Shown here piece after piece: positions 27,401 through 35,998 of a stretch of 64,000 nt of DNA. Under the pieces are notes generated by a model. The model was not told the DNA's origin. It worked only from the letters and a program-made list of their open reading frames with translations, and did no database searches. Source of the DNA: Actinomycetota bacterium (GTDB lineage: Bacteria > Actinomycetota > Actinomycetes > Actinomycetales > Dermatophilaceae). Location of the stretch: positions 124,001-188,000 of the forward strand of contig JAIUNK010000004.1 of assembly GCA_020161845.1 (NCBI GenBank), given 5' to 3'. The position numbers were made by a program, and so were the translations under genes. Each line of letters starts with the position of its first letter. The stretch's first letter is position 1.

Positions 27401-30400
27401 CATCAAGATATGTCGCAGGTGGGCGCACCGCGCCACCGATGAGCGAGGTGGGTTCGCCGAGGCGGGGCAGGCTATCGCCGCGGCCGGTGACAAAAGCCAA
27501 AGACAGCGATGATCCGGTGAGCCGGCCGGCGCGCCCGACGCGCTGCTGGTATTTCGCGACCGAATCCGGCAGCGATGACAGCATCACGGTGGACAGGTCG
27601 CCGATGTCGATCCCCAGTTCAAGGGTGGGCGTGGCAACGAGGACGTTGGGGTCGCCGGGCCGCTGCTGGGAGCGCTTGAAGCCGGCCTCGATCGTGCGTC
27701 TCTCCGCAGCGTCCAACAGGCTCGTGTGCTCGCGCGCGTCGACCCGGCGCATATCGGAGGTGAAGAGTTGTCGATAGAACGAGTCGGCGTCGCGGTCGGC
27801 ATGCCGCAGCGTGCCGCGACAACCGTCGGTGAGGCACGGCCCGTCGAGGAGCTCGCGGCTGACCACCGGCGCAACGGGCAGCGGGGAGCGGCACGTGTCG
27901 CAGACGACCAGCGTCGTTTCTTCGCGGAGCACGGCGTCTTTGAGCGGCTCGACGCGGACGTTGGCGGCGGGCACGCCGTACGCCGTGCCGTTGCTCGTGG
28001 TCTTCGTCGCCGATAGGACGCCGGCGGCGGCCAGCCGAGCGAGGAGCTGCGCGCAAAGCGAGGCGCCGTGGCTGGGGGTGACGCCGAGCGTCTTGGCGGC
28101 CCACCGGGCATACCAGGACTTCGGCGACTTCACAGGCACGAAAGCGCTCTTCGTGCTGTCGATCGAGCCGCCCACCAGTGCATATTGCGGTGCGCTGCGG
28201 CCCCGCGGGAACGCCGGCGCACCTTGGCTGCGGTTGCGCCCGCCCCAGATCCAGTGCCGGTTGCCGTCCTCCTTGACGTAGCGGGTTAGCCAGTCATGGT
28301 CGATCGCGCCGTCGCGTCGCAGGTTTTCCAGAAGACCGCGGACCCAGGTGGCCACCGCGGCGTCGGAGATGCTGCGGCCCTCATCGAGGAGCGCCTGTTC
28401 GGAGGCGCCGAGGACGGTGCGGCCGTGCGCGACGAGGTCCGGCGTACGACCGGCGTAGACGTGGACGCCGATGGAGCCGGTGGCCTCCAGGGTCCGCCCG
28501 TACGACGTCTGCAGACCGACCTCAAGCGCGGCGTCGAAGAGCAGGCGCCGACGGACGGCGGTGCGGGCCGTTTGCGGCACCCGGGGGTAGGGCGATTGCG
28601 CCCAGTAGGGCCGAAAGGCCGGGTCGTCGCCGAGGTCGGCGGGGACGAGGCGGTAGCGCGCGAAGCCGTCGTCCTCGGCAGCCTTCATAGCCGCCTCGAC
28701 CCAGTCCGGCAGGCTCTTGCGCTCGTTGAGGGGACGCCGCAGCGCGGTGCGCAGCGACATGGTGTGGGAGCGGTGGTCGACGAAACCGGCGCGGTGGGCG
28801 GCGTCCTGCACGGAGTCGGTGAAGACCAGAGAGCGCTTCTCGACGGCGTCGAGGTCCGGGTCCCCGAAGAGGGTCGACAGGGAGACGGAAAGCAGCGTGG
28901 CAATGGCGCTGCCGAGGAAACGGATCCGGTCGGTCTTGCCGCAGGACGGGCACTCATCGGCGCGGGAGCGCTTCTCGATGTCGAGGCCCTCGCCGTCGAG
29001 CATCACCACGGGCAGGACCAGGCCGTCGAGAAGATCTTCATCGTCTTCCGGGGGCTTGCGCGGCAGGATCGTGCGCTGTGGCGCGTGGAACCAGCGGAGG
29101 TTGGGAGCGGCCTGCTCTGGGTCGGTGTCGCCGCGCGACGCGGCTGCTGCGACAGCCGCGGCCTCGCCGGGAGCGTGTAGCAGGGCCCGGAAGCGGCCGG
29201 CATGCGCGAGGTGATCGCGGCGGATATAGGCATCGCGGTCGCTGAGGTCGCGGCCCGTCGCCGCGAGTGTGGCGCCCCACCCGGAGCGTCCGCACGCCCG
29301 GCAGAACACCGCCGGCAGAGCCGTGACCTCGCCTCCTGCGAGATCCTGGCCGTCGTCGCTCCATCGGAAGCCTGGCTCGGCAGAGACGAACCGGTCGATG
29401 CGGGTGAGCTCGCGCAGCCACAGCGTGATGTCGACCGAGACGGCATCGCGGTTGTCGAGGCGGACGATGCTGAGCGCCGCCAGCAGGGCGGCGACGGCCC
29501 GCCGCGCGATGGCGCGATCGGTCCGGGCGGCGGGGGCGAAGAGTTCGTCGGCCAGGTCGTCGAGCGCGGTGGGGGTGTCGGCGAGGTCGACCAGGCGTCG
29601 CACGCCGGAGTGGGCCCTCAGCAGGGTCTCGTCGTCGATGCCGGCGGGGATAGGGCGCTGGTCGTCGTTGTGGTAGAGGAGTCCGATGACCTCGCCGAGG
29701 AGACGGTCGCGGTTTCCGGCGTGACCCTCGCCGACGGCAGCGAGGTCGGCGAGGTCGGCGGCGAGGAAGGAGGCGAGGGGGCGTTCGTGCAAGGCCGGTA
29801 CGGCGCCCCGCGCCGCCGCCGTGAACGCCTCGACGTCGACGCGCCGTTCGGTGATCGCCGCGTCCGGGGTGAACGGCTCGCCGAAGACCTGCTCGGCGAA
29901 CGCCAGCATCGCCGTCGGGTCGCTGCTGTCGCCGAGGGTTGCAGACGTCGCGACGGGGGTGAGTCTGCCCAGTGGGCGGGCGTCGTACTGGTCCCTGTCT
30001 GGGTGGTCGGCGGGGACGTGGCTGCGCAGGGCGAGGCCGAGGCGGCGCAGGAGGATCGCGACGTCGGTGCCCTGGGCGCCGTCGTACGTGTGGAATTCGT
30101 CGAGGACGAGGTAGGTGAGCGAGCGCCAGCTCTTGGCCCACAGTGGCTGGTCCTCGGGGCGGAGCAGGAGTTGGTCGAGCATCTTGTAGTTGGTGAGCAG
30201 GATGTCCGGTGGGTCGTCGCGGAGCACGGAACGGTGGGTGATGAGTCCCTCTTCTGTGACCTTGGTGCGACCCTGGCCGGGCTGCCCGTCGCGAGCGTCG
30301 CCGGTGTAGAGGCCTGCGGTGAGGCGGGCCAGCGCGGGGTCGGTCGTCAGCAGCTGGGTGAGGCGTCGCGCCTGGTCGTCGGCGAGGGCGTTCATCGGGT

Positions 30401-30827
30401 AGAGGATGAGCGCCTTCATGCCGCTCTCGCCGCGGCGGCGGGCGCGCAGGCAGTGGTCAAGGATCGGGTGCAGAAAGGCCTCGGTCTTGCCCGAGCCCGT
30501 GCCGGTCGTGACGATCGTGGGGAGCGGTCGAGGCTTGTCGACGCCGAGATCCTTGCTGGTGAGGCGCTTGTACGCGTCGGCCTGATGCCGGTACGGCGGG
30601 AAGGGGGGCTGCCAGTCGAGCGCGTCACGCCAGGAGTCGTCGGCGGGACGGAACGGGAGGCGCAGCCGCGCGTACGGGCCCTTGAAGATGCCCTCCGTCG
30701 GGTCCTGGAGGAACTCCGCCAGCGCGCGGCGCGGCTCCGCGTCTGCCAGGGCGAACGTCGTCGACAGGTAGTCGACGAGCGATCGGCGTACCCGCTCCGC
30801 CTGCAGGCTCGGCAGCAGTGCCGTCAT
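24435..30827 (-). CDS. Giant DEAD/DEAH helicase with DUF1998 and nuclease-like C-terminus (DruE-like)
   Basis: The protein has 2130 residues. The N-terminal helicase half has Walker A TGTGSGKT at 108-115, NALADDQ near 146 and the DEFH box at 243-246. Cysteine pairs follow (CRACGRSGW; CPSCGK). The second RecA half contains ATPTLELGIDIGDL and QQRVGRAGR. The DUF1998 region holds VPGGTGYL and a Cys cluster (CSCADEGRASCHRC). Residues ~1740-1850 resemble a Vsr/PD-(D/E)xK nuclease (RPDFVF, IAIFTDGQAFH, RERLRAHGYTVLGIT). Size and helicase-DUF1998 order match DruE of Druantia; the same two modules are split as DrmA/DrmB in DISARM. The ATG at 30827 is the start; frames further up are not coding-like. 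Confidence 0.83.
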   Translation of the reverse strand: MTALLPSLQAERVRRSLVDYLSTTFALADAEPRRALAEFLQDPTEGIFKGPYARLRLPFRPADDSWRDALDWQPPFPPYRHQADAYKRLTSKDLGVDKPRPLPTIVTTGTGSGKTEAFLHPILDHCLRARRRGESGMKALILYPMNALADDQARRLTQLLTTDPALARLTAGLYTGDARDGQPGQGRTKVTEEGLITHRSVLRDDPPDILLTNYKMLDQLLLRPEDQPLWAKSWRSLTYLVLDEFHTYDGAQGTDVAILLRRLGLALRSHVPADHPDRDQYDARPLGRLTPVATSATLGDSSDPTAMLAFAEQVFGEPFTPDAAITERRVDVEAFTAAARGAVPALHERPLASFLAADLADLAAVGEGHAGNRDRLLGEVIGLLYHNDDQRPIPAGIDDETLLRAHSGVRRLVDLADTPTALDDLADELFAPAARTDRAIARRAVAALLAALSIVRLDNRDAVSVDITLWLRELTRIDRFVSAEPGFRWSDDGQDLAGGEVTALPAVFCRACGRSGWGATLAATGRDLSDRDAYIRRDHLAHAGRFRALLHAPGEAAAVAAAASRGDTDPEQAAPNLRWFHAPQRTILPRKPPEDDEDLLDGLVLPVVMLDGEGLDIEKRSRADECPSCGKTDRIRFLGSAIATLLSVSLSTLFGDPDLDAVEKRSLVFTDSVQDAAHRAGFVDHRSHTMSLRTALRRPLNERKSLPDWVEAAMKAAEDDGFARYRLVPADLGDDPAFRPYWAQSPYPRVPQTARTAVRRRLLFDAALEVGLQTSYGRTLEATGSIGVHVYAGRTPDLVAHGRTVLGASEQALLDEGRSISDAAVATWVRGLLENLRRDGAIDHDWLTRYVKEDGNRHWIWGGRNRSQGAPAFPRGRSAPQYALVGGSIDSTKSAFVPVKSPKSWYARWAAKTLGVTPSHGASLCAQLLARLAAAGVLSATKTTSNGTAYGVPAANVRVEPLKDAVLREETTLVVCDTCRSPLPVAPVVSRELLDGPCLTDGCRGTLRHADRDADSFYRQLFTSDMRRVDAREHTSLLDAAERRTIEAGFKRSQQRPGDPNVLVATPTLELGIDIGDLSTVMLSSLPDSVAKYQQRVGRAGRLTGSSLSLAFVTGRGDSLPRLGEPTSLIGGAVRPPATYLDAEEILRRQFLASVIDDMARTGATIVPGTAGHVLASADPGSLLGDLIVRLRENGDALVDRFVATFAETGSPGLAALRTWVRGDGPVDDDGMPQSAEVTICRAVGEHAREVEDLKRRRAEIEAALPELVEAAEHPSAGTDEKRAISTARSGLRLVRALLDELTTQPWIGGLELRGLLPNYSLIDDSVELDAQISWIDPDSGQYAYEPLALTRGSARALTELAPGAYFYARRLQLRVDGAELGQDQGDVHTLAACDTCGYVARLDSPTAASPHSCPRCGGTGIAETGQRFEAARLQRVFSDVRRDDAVIGDNSDERRRTMYELVAAPDFDPARKVGEWSVESVGMGVAHYRRMTVRWLNVGRDAASPHLTRMAGQDVTARMFRLCEACGKLDIGSGANSAQEHRAWCRYRNAPDEHVRALALTRELVTQGVAISLPQSVVTDLNSLTSLSAALRLGLREVMGGAPDHLRVEVAPHPVGDGAGRVRTALFLHDTVPGGTGYLTELAGPTRLWPILVRAAQVLETCSCADEGRASCHRCLAPFGSDVSRVDALRALRALLGVADGRPVADLDSQVCDWHVTDAPVAAGSGESPLEQQFRARLAARLEPYAQVASTPTPHGPRLSVRGVGNRVWHLEPQIDAHGVRPDFVFSTPGGPRIAIFTDGQAFHASQAHNRLADDAIKRERLRAHGYTVLGITHRDLTAPVAPDWLNPAFIEVLMSLHAGAPGSGLSRAAVQEQEGGPLAILDGVLRDPESASRGRLSDALTLLLGAQQNRSTVLPTVANIDLVDLAADQLRGATIEAGQGSSVLVHARPHLVLAAQLAGAGAQRIVLILDDRPDAVAQPDFAEAWQEWLRLSNALAFSTVPTTITTYVAHTTSAGAVASPEPSHLDTALSNGWADVDLDPAYTPPAVVELAEHLAARGVPPAVGGAEIGGIVVDLAWPDARVAVVPGDMPGPDVRELRGAGWTVHLASDDSAALLAAVTSSLPDASQE

Positions 30828-30934
30828 CGTCGCCCCCTCGGTCGTGTTTCGATGCAGCTCAGCCCTGTTCGTCCAATCTATGGTGCCCGCCCAGCCCGCC
30901 CCATGCTCGCGGGTGCGAATGCCCGCACGTGTCC

Positions 30935-30999
30935 CGACACGTCGATGCTGTCGACACGTCGTGCGAACGTGGCGAGATTCGGCCTCTATTTCGACACGT
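30935..30999. promoter_or_regulatory. Three CGACACGT repeats in a divergent promoter region (possible operators)
   Basis: CGACACGT occurs at 30935-30942, 30952-30959 and 30992-30999, between the giant helicase gene and the XRE regulator. The first two are 17 bases apart, the third 40 further. They are candidates for binding by the adjacent XRE protein; this is inference from position only. Confidence 0.4.
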
Positions 31000-31067
31000 T
31001 CGCGGCAGCCCACTCGCGACAGCTTGTCTCGAACCGATAGAATCACTGTTCGGGAGGAGTGATTCAG

Positions 31068-31406
31068 ATGGGGACTCAGGTCGACACCGGGGCGCGCATC
31101 CACGAGCTGCGCGAGCGGATGAGCATGAGCCAACGCGATGTCGCGCGCAGGAGCGGTGTGCCGCAGGCGACGTTGTCGCGCATTGAGACCGGCGCCCGCG
31201 ACGCGTCGGCGGCGGAGGTCGTCCTCATCGCCGACGCCATTGGCGCGACGGTGCCGGAGATCACCGGCACCTCGTTCGTGGCCGACGAGAGCGTCCGGGC
31301 GGCCAGGGCCGTGGGGGAGGACACCGAAGCGATGTATGCGGCCTTGGTGCGCTTCCTGGAGGTGTCGGACTTCCTCGACCGCCAGGGCTTCGGGGATTGT
31401 GCGTGA
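31068..31406 (+). CDS. XRE-family transcriptional regulator
   Basis: The product is a 112-residue DNA-binding protein with an N-terminal Cro/CI-type helix-turn-helix (~12-65; IHELRERMSMSQRDVARRSG, PQATLSRIETG) and a helical C-terminus of unknown role. The ATG at 31068 is chosen because GGGAGGAG lies at 31052-31059; the GTG at 31059 would overlap that site. The gene overlaps the following ImmA/IrrE protease gene (GTGA). Such pairs (ImmR/ImmA) control mobile elements and stress genes: the protease cleaves or inactivates the repressor. It likely represses its own operon and perhaps the divergent helicase pair. Confidence 0.88.
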   Translation: MGTQVDTGARIHELRERMSMSQRDVARRSGVPQATLSRIETGARDASAAEVVLIADAIGATVPEITGTSFVADESVRAARAVGEDTEAMYAALVRFLEVSDFLDRQGFGDCA

Positions 31407-32230
31407 GCGCGGAGAGCGAGGCGCGGGACGCCGCCGAGGCATTCCGCGCCGACCATCACCTGGGGCTCCAGCCCATCGGTGACCTGGTTGCGGTGATCGA
31501 GGAGACCTGTGGCGTCGATGTCTGCCTGCTGCCCCAGGGCGACGAGGCGCACGGCATGACGGTCCGGCACGGTCACACGACCATCGTCGGCGTCGTCACC
31601 ACTGCGCATCCGATGCGCCAGCGATCCACGCTGGCCCACGAGCTGGCACATGTGCTGTTCGACGACCTGACGGGCGGCGGCCCCGAGCGCCGATGGGCGG
31701 CTCGCAGCCCGGAGGAGGTCCGCGCGGACGCCTTCGCGCGGCATCTCCTCGTCCCGATCGGCGCCGTCCGCGAGCGGGTGGTCGAGCGCGAGGTCGACGA
31801 ACGCCTGGTGTCTGACCTCGTCCAGGCGTTCGGGGCGTCGCCGAAGATCGTCGCGATCCAGCTCCGTGAGGCAGGCGTGATCGACTACGACCTGTACGAC
31901 GACTGGTCGCGTCTCACCGCGCCATCGCTGGCGACGAAGTTCGGCTGGCAAGCGGCGTATCGGGCGATGCGACAGCAATCGGAGTCGATGCGCCCGCCCC
32001 AAGGGCTCTTGCGCAGGGCCACCGCGGCGTACGCGGAGGGCGTCGTCTCGGTCGCGCTGCTGGCGCGACTGAACGGCACCCACGACATCGACGGCACTCG
32101 CCGCGAACTCGACGAGGCGGGCATCGTCCCCAAGGCGTTCGACGTCGTGTGGCCGAGTCGCCCGGAGCCGACGAGCGCGTCGCTGACCTCGGACGAGGTC
32201 GACACTCTGCTGAGCGATCTCGACGACTGA
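31403..32230 (+). CDS. ImmA/IrrE-family metallopeptidase
   Basis: The 275-residue protein carries the zinc-protease motif HELAH at residues 79-83 with downstream acidic residues (EEVRADAFARHLLVP, the third-ligand helix) typical of the ImmA/IrrE (COG2856) family. The C-terminal ~130 residues (FGASPKIVAIQLREAGVID, then a helical tail) are those often seen when it is paired with an XRE regulator. The GTG at 31403 overlaps the XRE stop. It probably relieves repression by the partner on a DNA-damage or phage signal; that is known of the family, not shown here. Confidence 0.88.
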   Translation: MSAESEARDAAEAFRADHHLGLQPIGDLVAVIEETCGVDVCLLPQGDEAHGMTVRHGHTTIVGVVTTAHPMRQRSTLAHELAHVLFDDLTGGGPERRWAARSPEEVRADAFARHLLVPIGAVRERVVEREVDERLVSDLVQAFGASPKIVAIQLREAGVIDYDLYDDWSRLTAPSLATKFGWQAAYRAMRQQSESMRPPQGLLRRATAAYAEGVVSVALLARLNGTHDIDGTRRELDEAGIVPKAFDVVWPSRPEPTSASLTSDEVDTLLSDLDD

Positions 32231-32543
32231 TGTACATCGCGGGGTGAGGCCATCATGGGTAGTGGCCGGCACCCCGAGGGGCCGGCCAAGTGGTACCTCG
32301 ACGATGGGTCGTGCCGAGACCGTCCCGCCGCGTCTCGAACTGTGGACCGTCGGTGTCGCGCAGATCGCCTGGGTGACCTGGGCGCTCGCGCCTGCTCAAG
32401 ACTTTTTGGGGAATCACTGTGCAACGTTGCGCGTTCCTGCCGTAAGTTCATCTGTGACATCTATGGCAGTTATGGCATGTGCGCGGAGTCCCGCGGCATG
32501 CTGACCACCACGCCAGACGCCGACTGCGAAAGAAGCGCTCGCC
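32231..32543. other. Gene-free interval with a GC hairpin
   Basis: There are 313 bases between the protease gene and the next HTH gene. An 8-bp inverted repeat (32263-32270 with 32281-32288) about 35 bases past the protease stop could end that transcript. The rest, somewhat less GC-rich around 32400-32480, should hold the promoter of the next gene, but I see no convincing -35/-10 pair and no supported open frame. Confidence 0.4.
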
Positions 32544-32951
32544 ATGCCCACTCTGCACCTGCCCTCCGATGTCCCGCTCGATGACGTGGCCGCGGTGGAG
32601 CAGTTCGCGCAGTCCGCGAGCAACCCCGACATGCGCGACCTCCTTCTCTCAATCGCCAACCTGCTGCGTGACGGCGTCGAGGTCGTGACTCTCAACGGCG
32701 TCGACACGCACGCGCTGACGCCGACTGAGGTCGCGCGCCGCCTCGGCATGAGCCGCACGCATCTCTACAAGCTCCTCGACCGCGGTGAGATCCCCTTCCA
32801 TCGCGTCGGCCGCGACCGCCGCATCGCGATCGAGGACGTCGTCGCCTTCGAGGCACGGCGTCAGTGTGAGAAGCGCATGCTTGCCGAGGCCTTCGCGCAC
32901 CGCGACCAGACCCATGCCGCAGCGGTCGACGCGATCGCAGACCTGCTCTGA
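32544..32951 (+). CDS. Excisionase-type helix-turn-helix protein
   Basis: The 135-residue protein has a MerR/AlpA-like HTH of the excisionase (excise) family at ~52-100: LTPTEVARRLGMSRTHLYKLL, followed by the wing GEIPFHRVGRDRRIAIEDVVAF. In actinobacteria such proteins are often the DNA-binding antitoxin of a pair with a PIN-domain toxin. The next gene is not PIN-like, so no toxin-antitoxin pair is claimed. The ribosome binding site is weak (AAAGAAG). It lies on the plus strand in the middle of the defence island and may be a local regulator. Confidence 0.75.
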   Translation: MPTLHLPSDVPLDDVAAVEQFAQSASNPDMRDLLLSIANLLRDGVEVVTLNGVDTHALTPTEVARRLGMSRTHLYKLLDRGEIPFHRVGRDRRIAIEDVVAFEARRQCEKRMLAEAFAHRDQTHAAAVDAIADLL

Positions 32952-33006
32952 GCTTGGCCGTCGCTGTCGCAGCCTGCATGTCGGTGCCGCTTGACATACT
33001 CGGCAC

Positions 33007-34026
33007 ATGTACCGCCGCCGTTCTCGGCCGACGCTTCGCGTCCTCATTGAGGATCTGACGTCCGGCTGGAACGGCGGCGGGCCGAAACGGTTGATCGACC
33101 GGGGCGCGCTACACGACCTTCTTCCGCTCAGTGAGCTCTCCCATCCCCTGATCGTCAAGGCCATCGAAGCGTTCGGTGACGACCCCCAACAGGACAGTCC
33201 CGAGGGACGGATCGCCAGTGCCTCGCTCTATCCGAGCTGGGAGATCAAGGTGGCCCAGTGGCGCGGCGCGGTGTGGCGCGACGAGTCGACGAGTGTTCAC
33301 TGGCTCGTCGCGGGCGGGCTCGCCAAAGGCGGCCACCAGGACCACGAGGACTTCTACAAGGTCGTAGACCGTGCGCACAGGTCGGGGGCGGCGCGGGCTT
33401 GGCTCCCTACGGATCAGGATGTTCGCCTGCTCAAGATCGAGACGGCGTCTGCTATCGACCTTGGCTGGCAGCTCGACATACAGAGGATGGCGTATGACGC
33501 GCTTCGGGGCATCGCCACCGGTGGGGAGTGCGAGTTCGACGTTCCCCATCCGGTGCCAGCAAGGATCAAGCCGGCGGAGCGCACGCTCGCTCACGTCACC
33601 GTGGTCGTGGAGTCGGTCCGGGAGGACGACGTGTCGTGGGACGAGGTCGTGGTGGAGATCGCCCCCACCGGCCGCTGGATGACCGACCCCCTGACTCAAC
33701 AGGCCACTCTCCGACTGCTCGTCTCCCTTCATGCCCCCGAGCAAGACTGGGACGTCGGCGACGGGATCTTCTCCGCGAAGGTCGATCCCGGCCGCCTTCA
33801 GGGGCGTTGCGACGAGTTGGCTGCACTTGTCGAGCGGGGCGAACTCGCCGAGCCCGTCCCCGGCGCGTCGGCGCATCTCGCGCACCGTGGTCACCTTGCA
33901 GAGAAAACGATCAATGGCGGCGCAGTACGGGCTCTGTGCGGCGTCTTCTTCGTGCCGCGCCAGGACCATGCGTCCCTTCCTGCGTGTCCCGCCTGTGCCG
34001 GGGCGCTTGGGCAACTTCCGGAGTAG
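33007..34026 (+). CDS. Uncharacterised protein with DUF3039-like zinc-ribbon C-terminus
   Basis: The 339-residue protein has no recognisable domain over its first ~280 residues, which include WEIKVAQWRGAVWRD and several acidic stretches. The last ~45 residues (HRGHLAEKTINGGAVRALCGVFFVP, then CPACAGAL) match the pattern of actinobacterial DUF3039, a small Cys-pair protein of unknown role; here it is a C-terminal module of a longer protein. No Shine-Dalgarno sequence precedes the ATG, and a CATACT box at 32995-33000 would make a leaderless transcript possible. It ends 24 bases from the convergent DUF262 gene. I do not recognise a function. Confidence 0.65.
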   Translation: MYRRRSRPTLRVLIEDLTSGWNGGGPKRLIDRGALHDLLPLSELSHPLIVKAIEAFGDDPQQDSPEGRIASASLYPSWEIKVAQWRGAVWRDESTSVHWLVAGGLAKGGHQDHEDFYKVVDRAHRSGAARAWLPTDQDVRLLKIETASAIDLGWQLDIQRMAYDALRGIATGGECEFDVPHPVPARIKPAERTLAHVTVVVESVREDDVSWDEVVVEIAPTGRWMTDPLTQQATLRLLVSLHAPEQDWDVGDGIFSAKVDPGRLQGRCDELAALVERGELAEPVPGASAHLAHRGHLAEKTINGGAVRALCGVFFVPRQDHASLPACPACAGALGQLPE

Positions 34027-34050
34027 GGGAAGCGGGGGTACGCCGTCGGC

Positions 34051-35889
34051 TCAGGCCGTGTCCGCGCTGGCTCCTTCCAACTCGTTGTCGTCGAACTGGC
34101 TGCTGTCTTCGTGGTCGAGGCCCTGGGAGTGGTCGCGCTGGACGGGCTTGCCGATGGCCTTCTCGACCAGCCGGCACAGGCTTTCGCGGCGCTCGGCGAA
34201 GTAGCGGTGGAAGTCGTCGGCGCGCAGGGCTTCGGCAGGCACAAGGTGAGTGGCGAGGAGGTCATCCAGCCGCTGGCCGGGGATCTTGGCCTGGCGTTCG
34301 ATGTGGTCGAGGTAGCGCGACGGCGCGACCCCGCCGATGGTCCGGTTGGTCCGGGCGCTGATGACCGTCTTGTTGACGATGCTCTCCCGGTGCTCGGCGT
34401 CGATGCCGTTCTTGGTGCACCAGTCCTGCGGGAAGATGTGGTGGATGTCGACGGACAGGTCGACGTACTGGATCTTGTCGAGCTGCTTGTCCTCCATCCA
34501 GTCCCGCGCGCCCCGGTCGAGGATGAGTGCGGCGATGCCCTTGTACGCCGCGGCGTTGCGCGTGCGAAGCGAGTGCAGGCGGGATTCGGTGAAGGAGGCG
34601 TCGGCGACGGTACGTGGGGTGGGGCTGGTCGTGTCGAGTGCCCATTGCGGGACGGCCTCGATGTCACGGACGAAGCGGGTCTCGATCGCGCCGCCGTAGA
34701 GCTCGCCGAGGACGCCGGACCAGTACCAGCGGATGAGCCGCTCCCGTACGCCGTGGAGGTCGGCGTCCTTGCCGAGGACGACGCGGATCGCGGCGAGGGG
34801 GACGAGCTGCTTGGGATAGGGCACGTCGCGCGCCGTGAAGATGTGGAGGTCGTTGAGCATCGTGGCCGCCCAGCGGAAGGCCTCGCGGACCGGCTCGCGC
34901 CATTCGAGGTAGTCGTCAAGCGTCAGCTTCAGCACGTCCTCGCGTTTGGCGGAAATCGCCGGCGGTCGGTCGCTGGTGTCGGCGAGGTGCCGCTTGCGGG
35001 TCGCGAGCATGCTCACGGCCTGCAGGAAGTCGGTGTTCTCGACGCTGCCCAGGATCGGCTGGTCGGCCCACAACTCCTGCGTCTGGCGCCAATCGTCGTT
35101 GAGGCGGAAGTCCTCGCCGGTGCGAGCGTAGTAGTCCGCGTCGCCGGCGAAGAGCGAGGTGAGCAGCTCGAAGACGTTGAGCGGCAGGCCGCCGATGTTC
35201 ACCTTCTCGAAGACCGTCGCGACGGCCGCCTTGTCCGTGTGCTCGTCGAGGACGATGGCCGGGATGTCGTACGTCGTGGCGGGCTTGATGAAGCGCTCGT
35301 GGAACTCCTGAACCAGCGCGTGATCTGGGTGCTGGAACATCCAGGACACGTAGTCGCCGTAGAGCAGGTTGAGCGGGAACAGCCCCTCGCGGTGCTGTCC
35401 TGTTGGCGTGCTGGCGTCGAGGACGACGTCTTTGCCGAAGTTCGTCCGCAAGACACCGTCACCGGGGAGACTGAGCACCGCCTCGTCCACCCGACTCACG
35501 TCGCTGAGTGCGACCTCCATGCTGACGAAATACCGGCGCTCCATGAGCTTGCCACGACTGTCCTTGGTCGCGACGACGCCGTCGCCGGTGAGGGCCTGCG
35601 TCAGCGAGGTGAGGCGCTGCTGGCCGTCGAGGAGGAGATGTACGGCGTCTGTGCCTGGCGGCAGGTCGACACCCTCGATGGCGCGCGGCTTGAACCGCAC
35701 CTGCGCGTTGCCGGTCTTGAGTAACATCACTGCACCCATCGGGTGACCGCGCAGCACGGTGACGAGCAGCTGCCTGATGCGTTCGTCTTCCCACTTGTAG
35801 CCACGCTGGAAGTCAGGCAGCTGGATCTTGCCTTCACGAGTCCACTTCAGGTACTCGCCGAGTTCGTACATGGGAGTCAGAAATCCCAT
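34051..35889 (-). CDS. DUF262/DUF1524 protein, GmrSD-like nuclease
   Basis: The 612-residue protein starts with the DUF262 fold (residues ~5-220): LPDFQRGYKW and the active-site motif LDGQQRLTSL with DGQQR at 88-92, linked in GmrS to nucleotide hydrolysis. The C-terminal part has the DUF1524/HNH-type His-Me finger signature HHIFP at 483-487 followed by conserved Asn residues (NKTVISARTN). GmrSD and related single-chain proteins restrict DNA, often with modified bases. GGAGG precedes the ATG at 35889. The gene is the last of the minus-strand defence block. Substrate and modification dependence cannot be told from sequence. Confidence 0.82.
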   Translation of the reverse strand: MGFLTPMYELGEYLKWTREGKIQLPDFQRGYKWEDERIRQLLVTVLRGHPMGAVMLLKTGNAQVRFKPRAIEGVDLPPGTDAVHLLLDGQQRLTSLTQALTGDGVVATKDSRGKLMERRYFVSMEVALSDVSRVDEAVLSLPGDGVLRTNFGKDVVLDASTPTGQHREGLFPLNLLYGDYVSWMFQHPDHALVQEFHERFIKPATTYDIPAIVLDEHTDKAAVATVFEKVNIGGLPLNVFELLTSLFAGDADYYARTGEDFRLNDDWRQTQELWADQPILGSVENTDFLQAVSMLATRKRHLADTSDRPPAISAKREDVLKLTLDDYLEWREPVREAFRWAATMLNDLHIFTARDVPYPKQLVPLAAIRVVLGKDADLHGVRERLIRWYWSGVLGELYGGAIETRFVRDIEAVPQWALDTTSPTPRTVADASFTESRLHSLRTRNAAAYKGIAALILDRGARDWMEDKQLDKIQYVDLSVDIHHIFPQDWCTKNGIDAEHRESIVNKTVISARTNRTIGGVAPSRYLDHIERQAKIPGQRLDDLLATHLVPAEALRADDFHRYFAERRESLCRLVEKAIGKPVQRDHSQGLDHEDSSQFDDNELEGASADTA

Positions 35890-35998
35890 CAGCCCTCCGA
35901 ATCAACTGCTTAATCGAGTGAAACCGGGCGACCAAGATCTCAGTGAGATTTCTCGCTCGATCGCGCGTACAGAGTGGATCCCCCTGCGGCCTATTGAG

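Noticed and set aside
30935..30999. CRISPR-like short repeat array
   Set aside because: Only three 8-bp copies with irregular spacing, far too short for CRISPR repeats.
30828..31442. N-terminal extension of the giant helicase frame through the XRE gene
   Set aside because: It runs antisense through the XRE gene and the intergenic region, with low-complexity content; the ATG at 30827 begins the normal domain.
32544..34026. Toxin-antitoxin pair
   Set aside because: The HTH protein is of a type found as antitoxin, but the following protein shows no PIN or other toxin domain, so the call is not supported.
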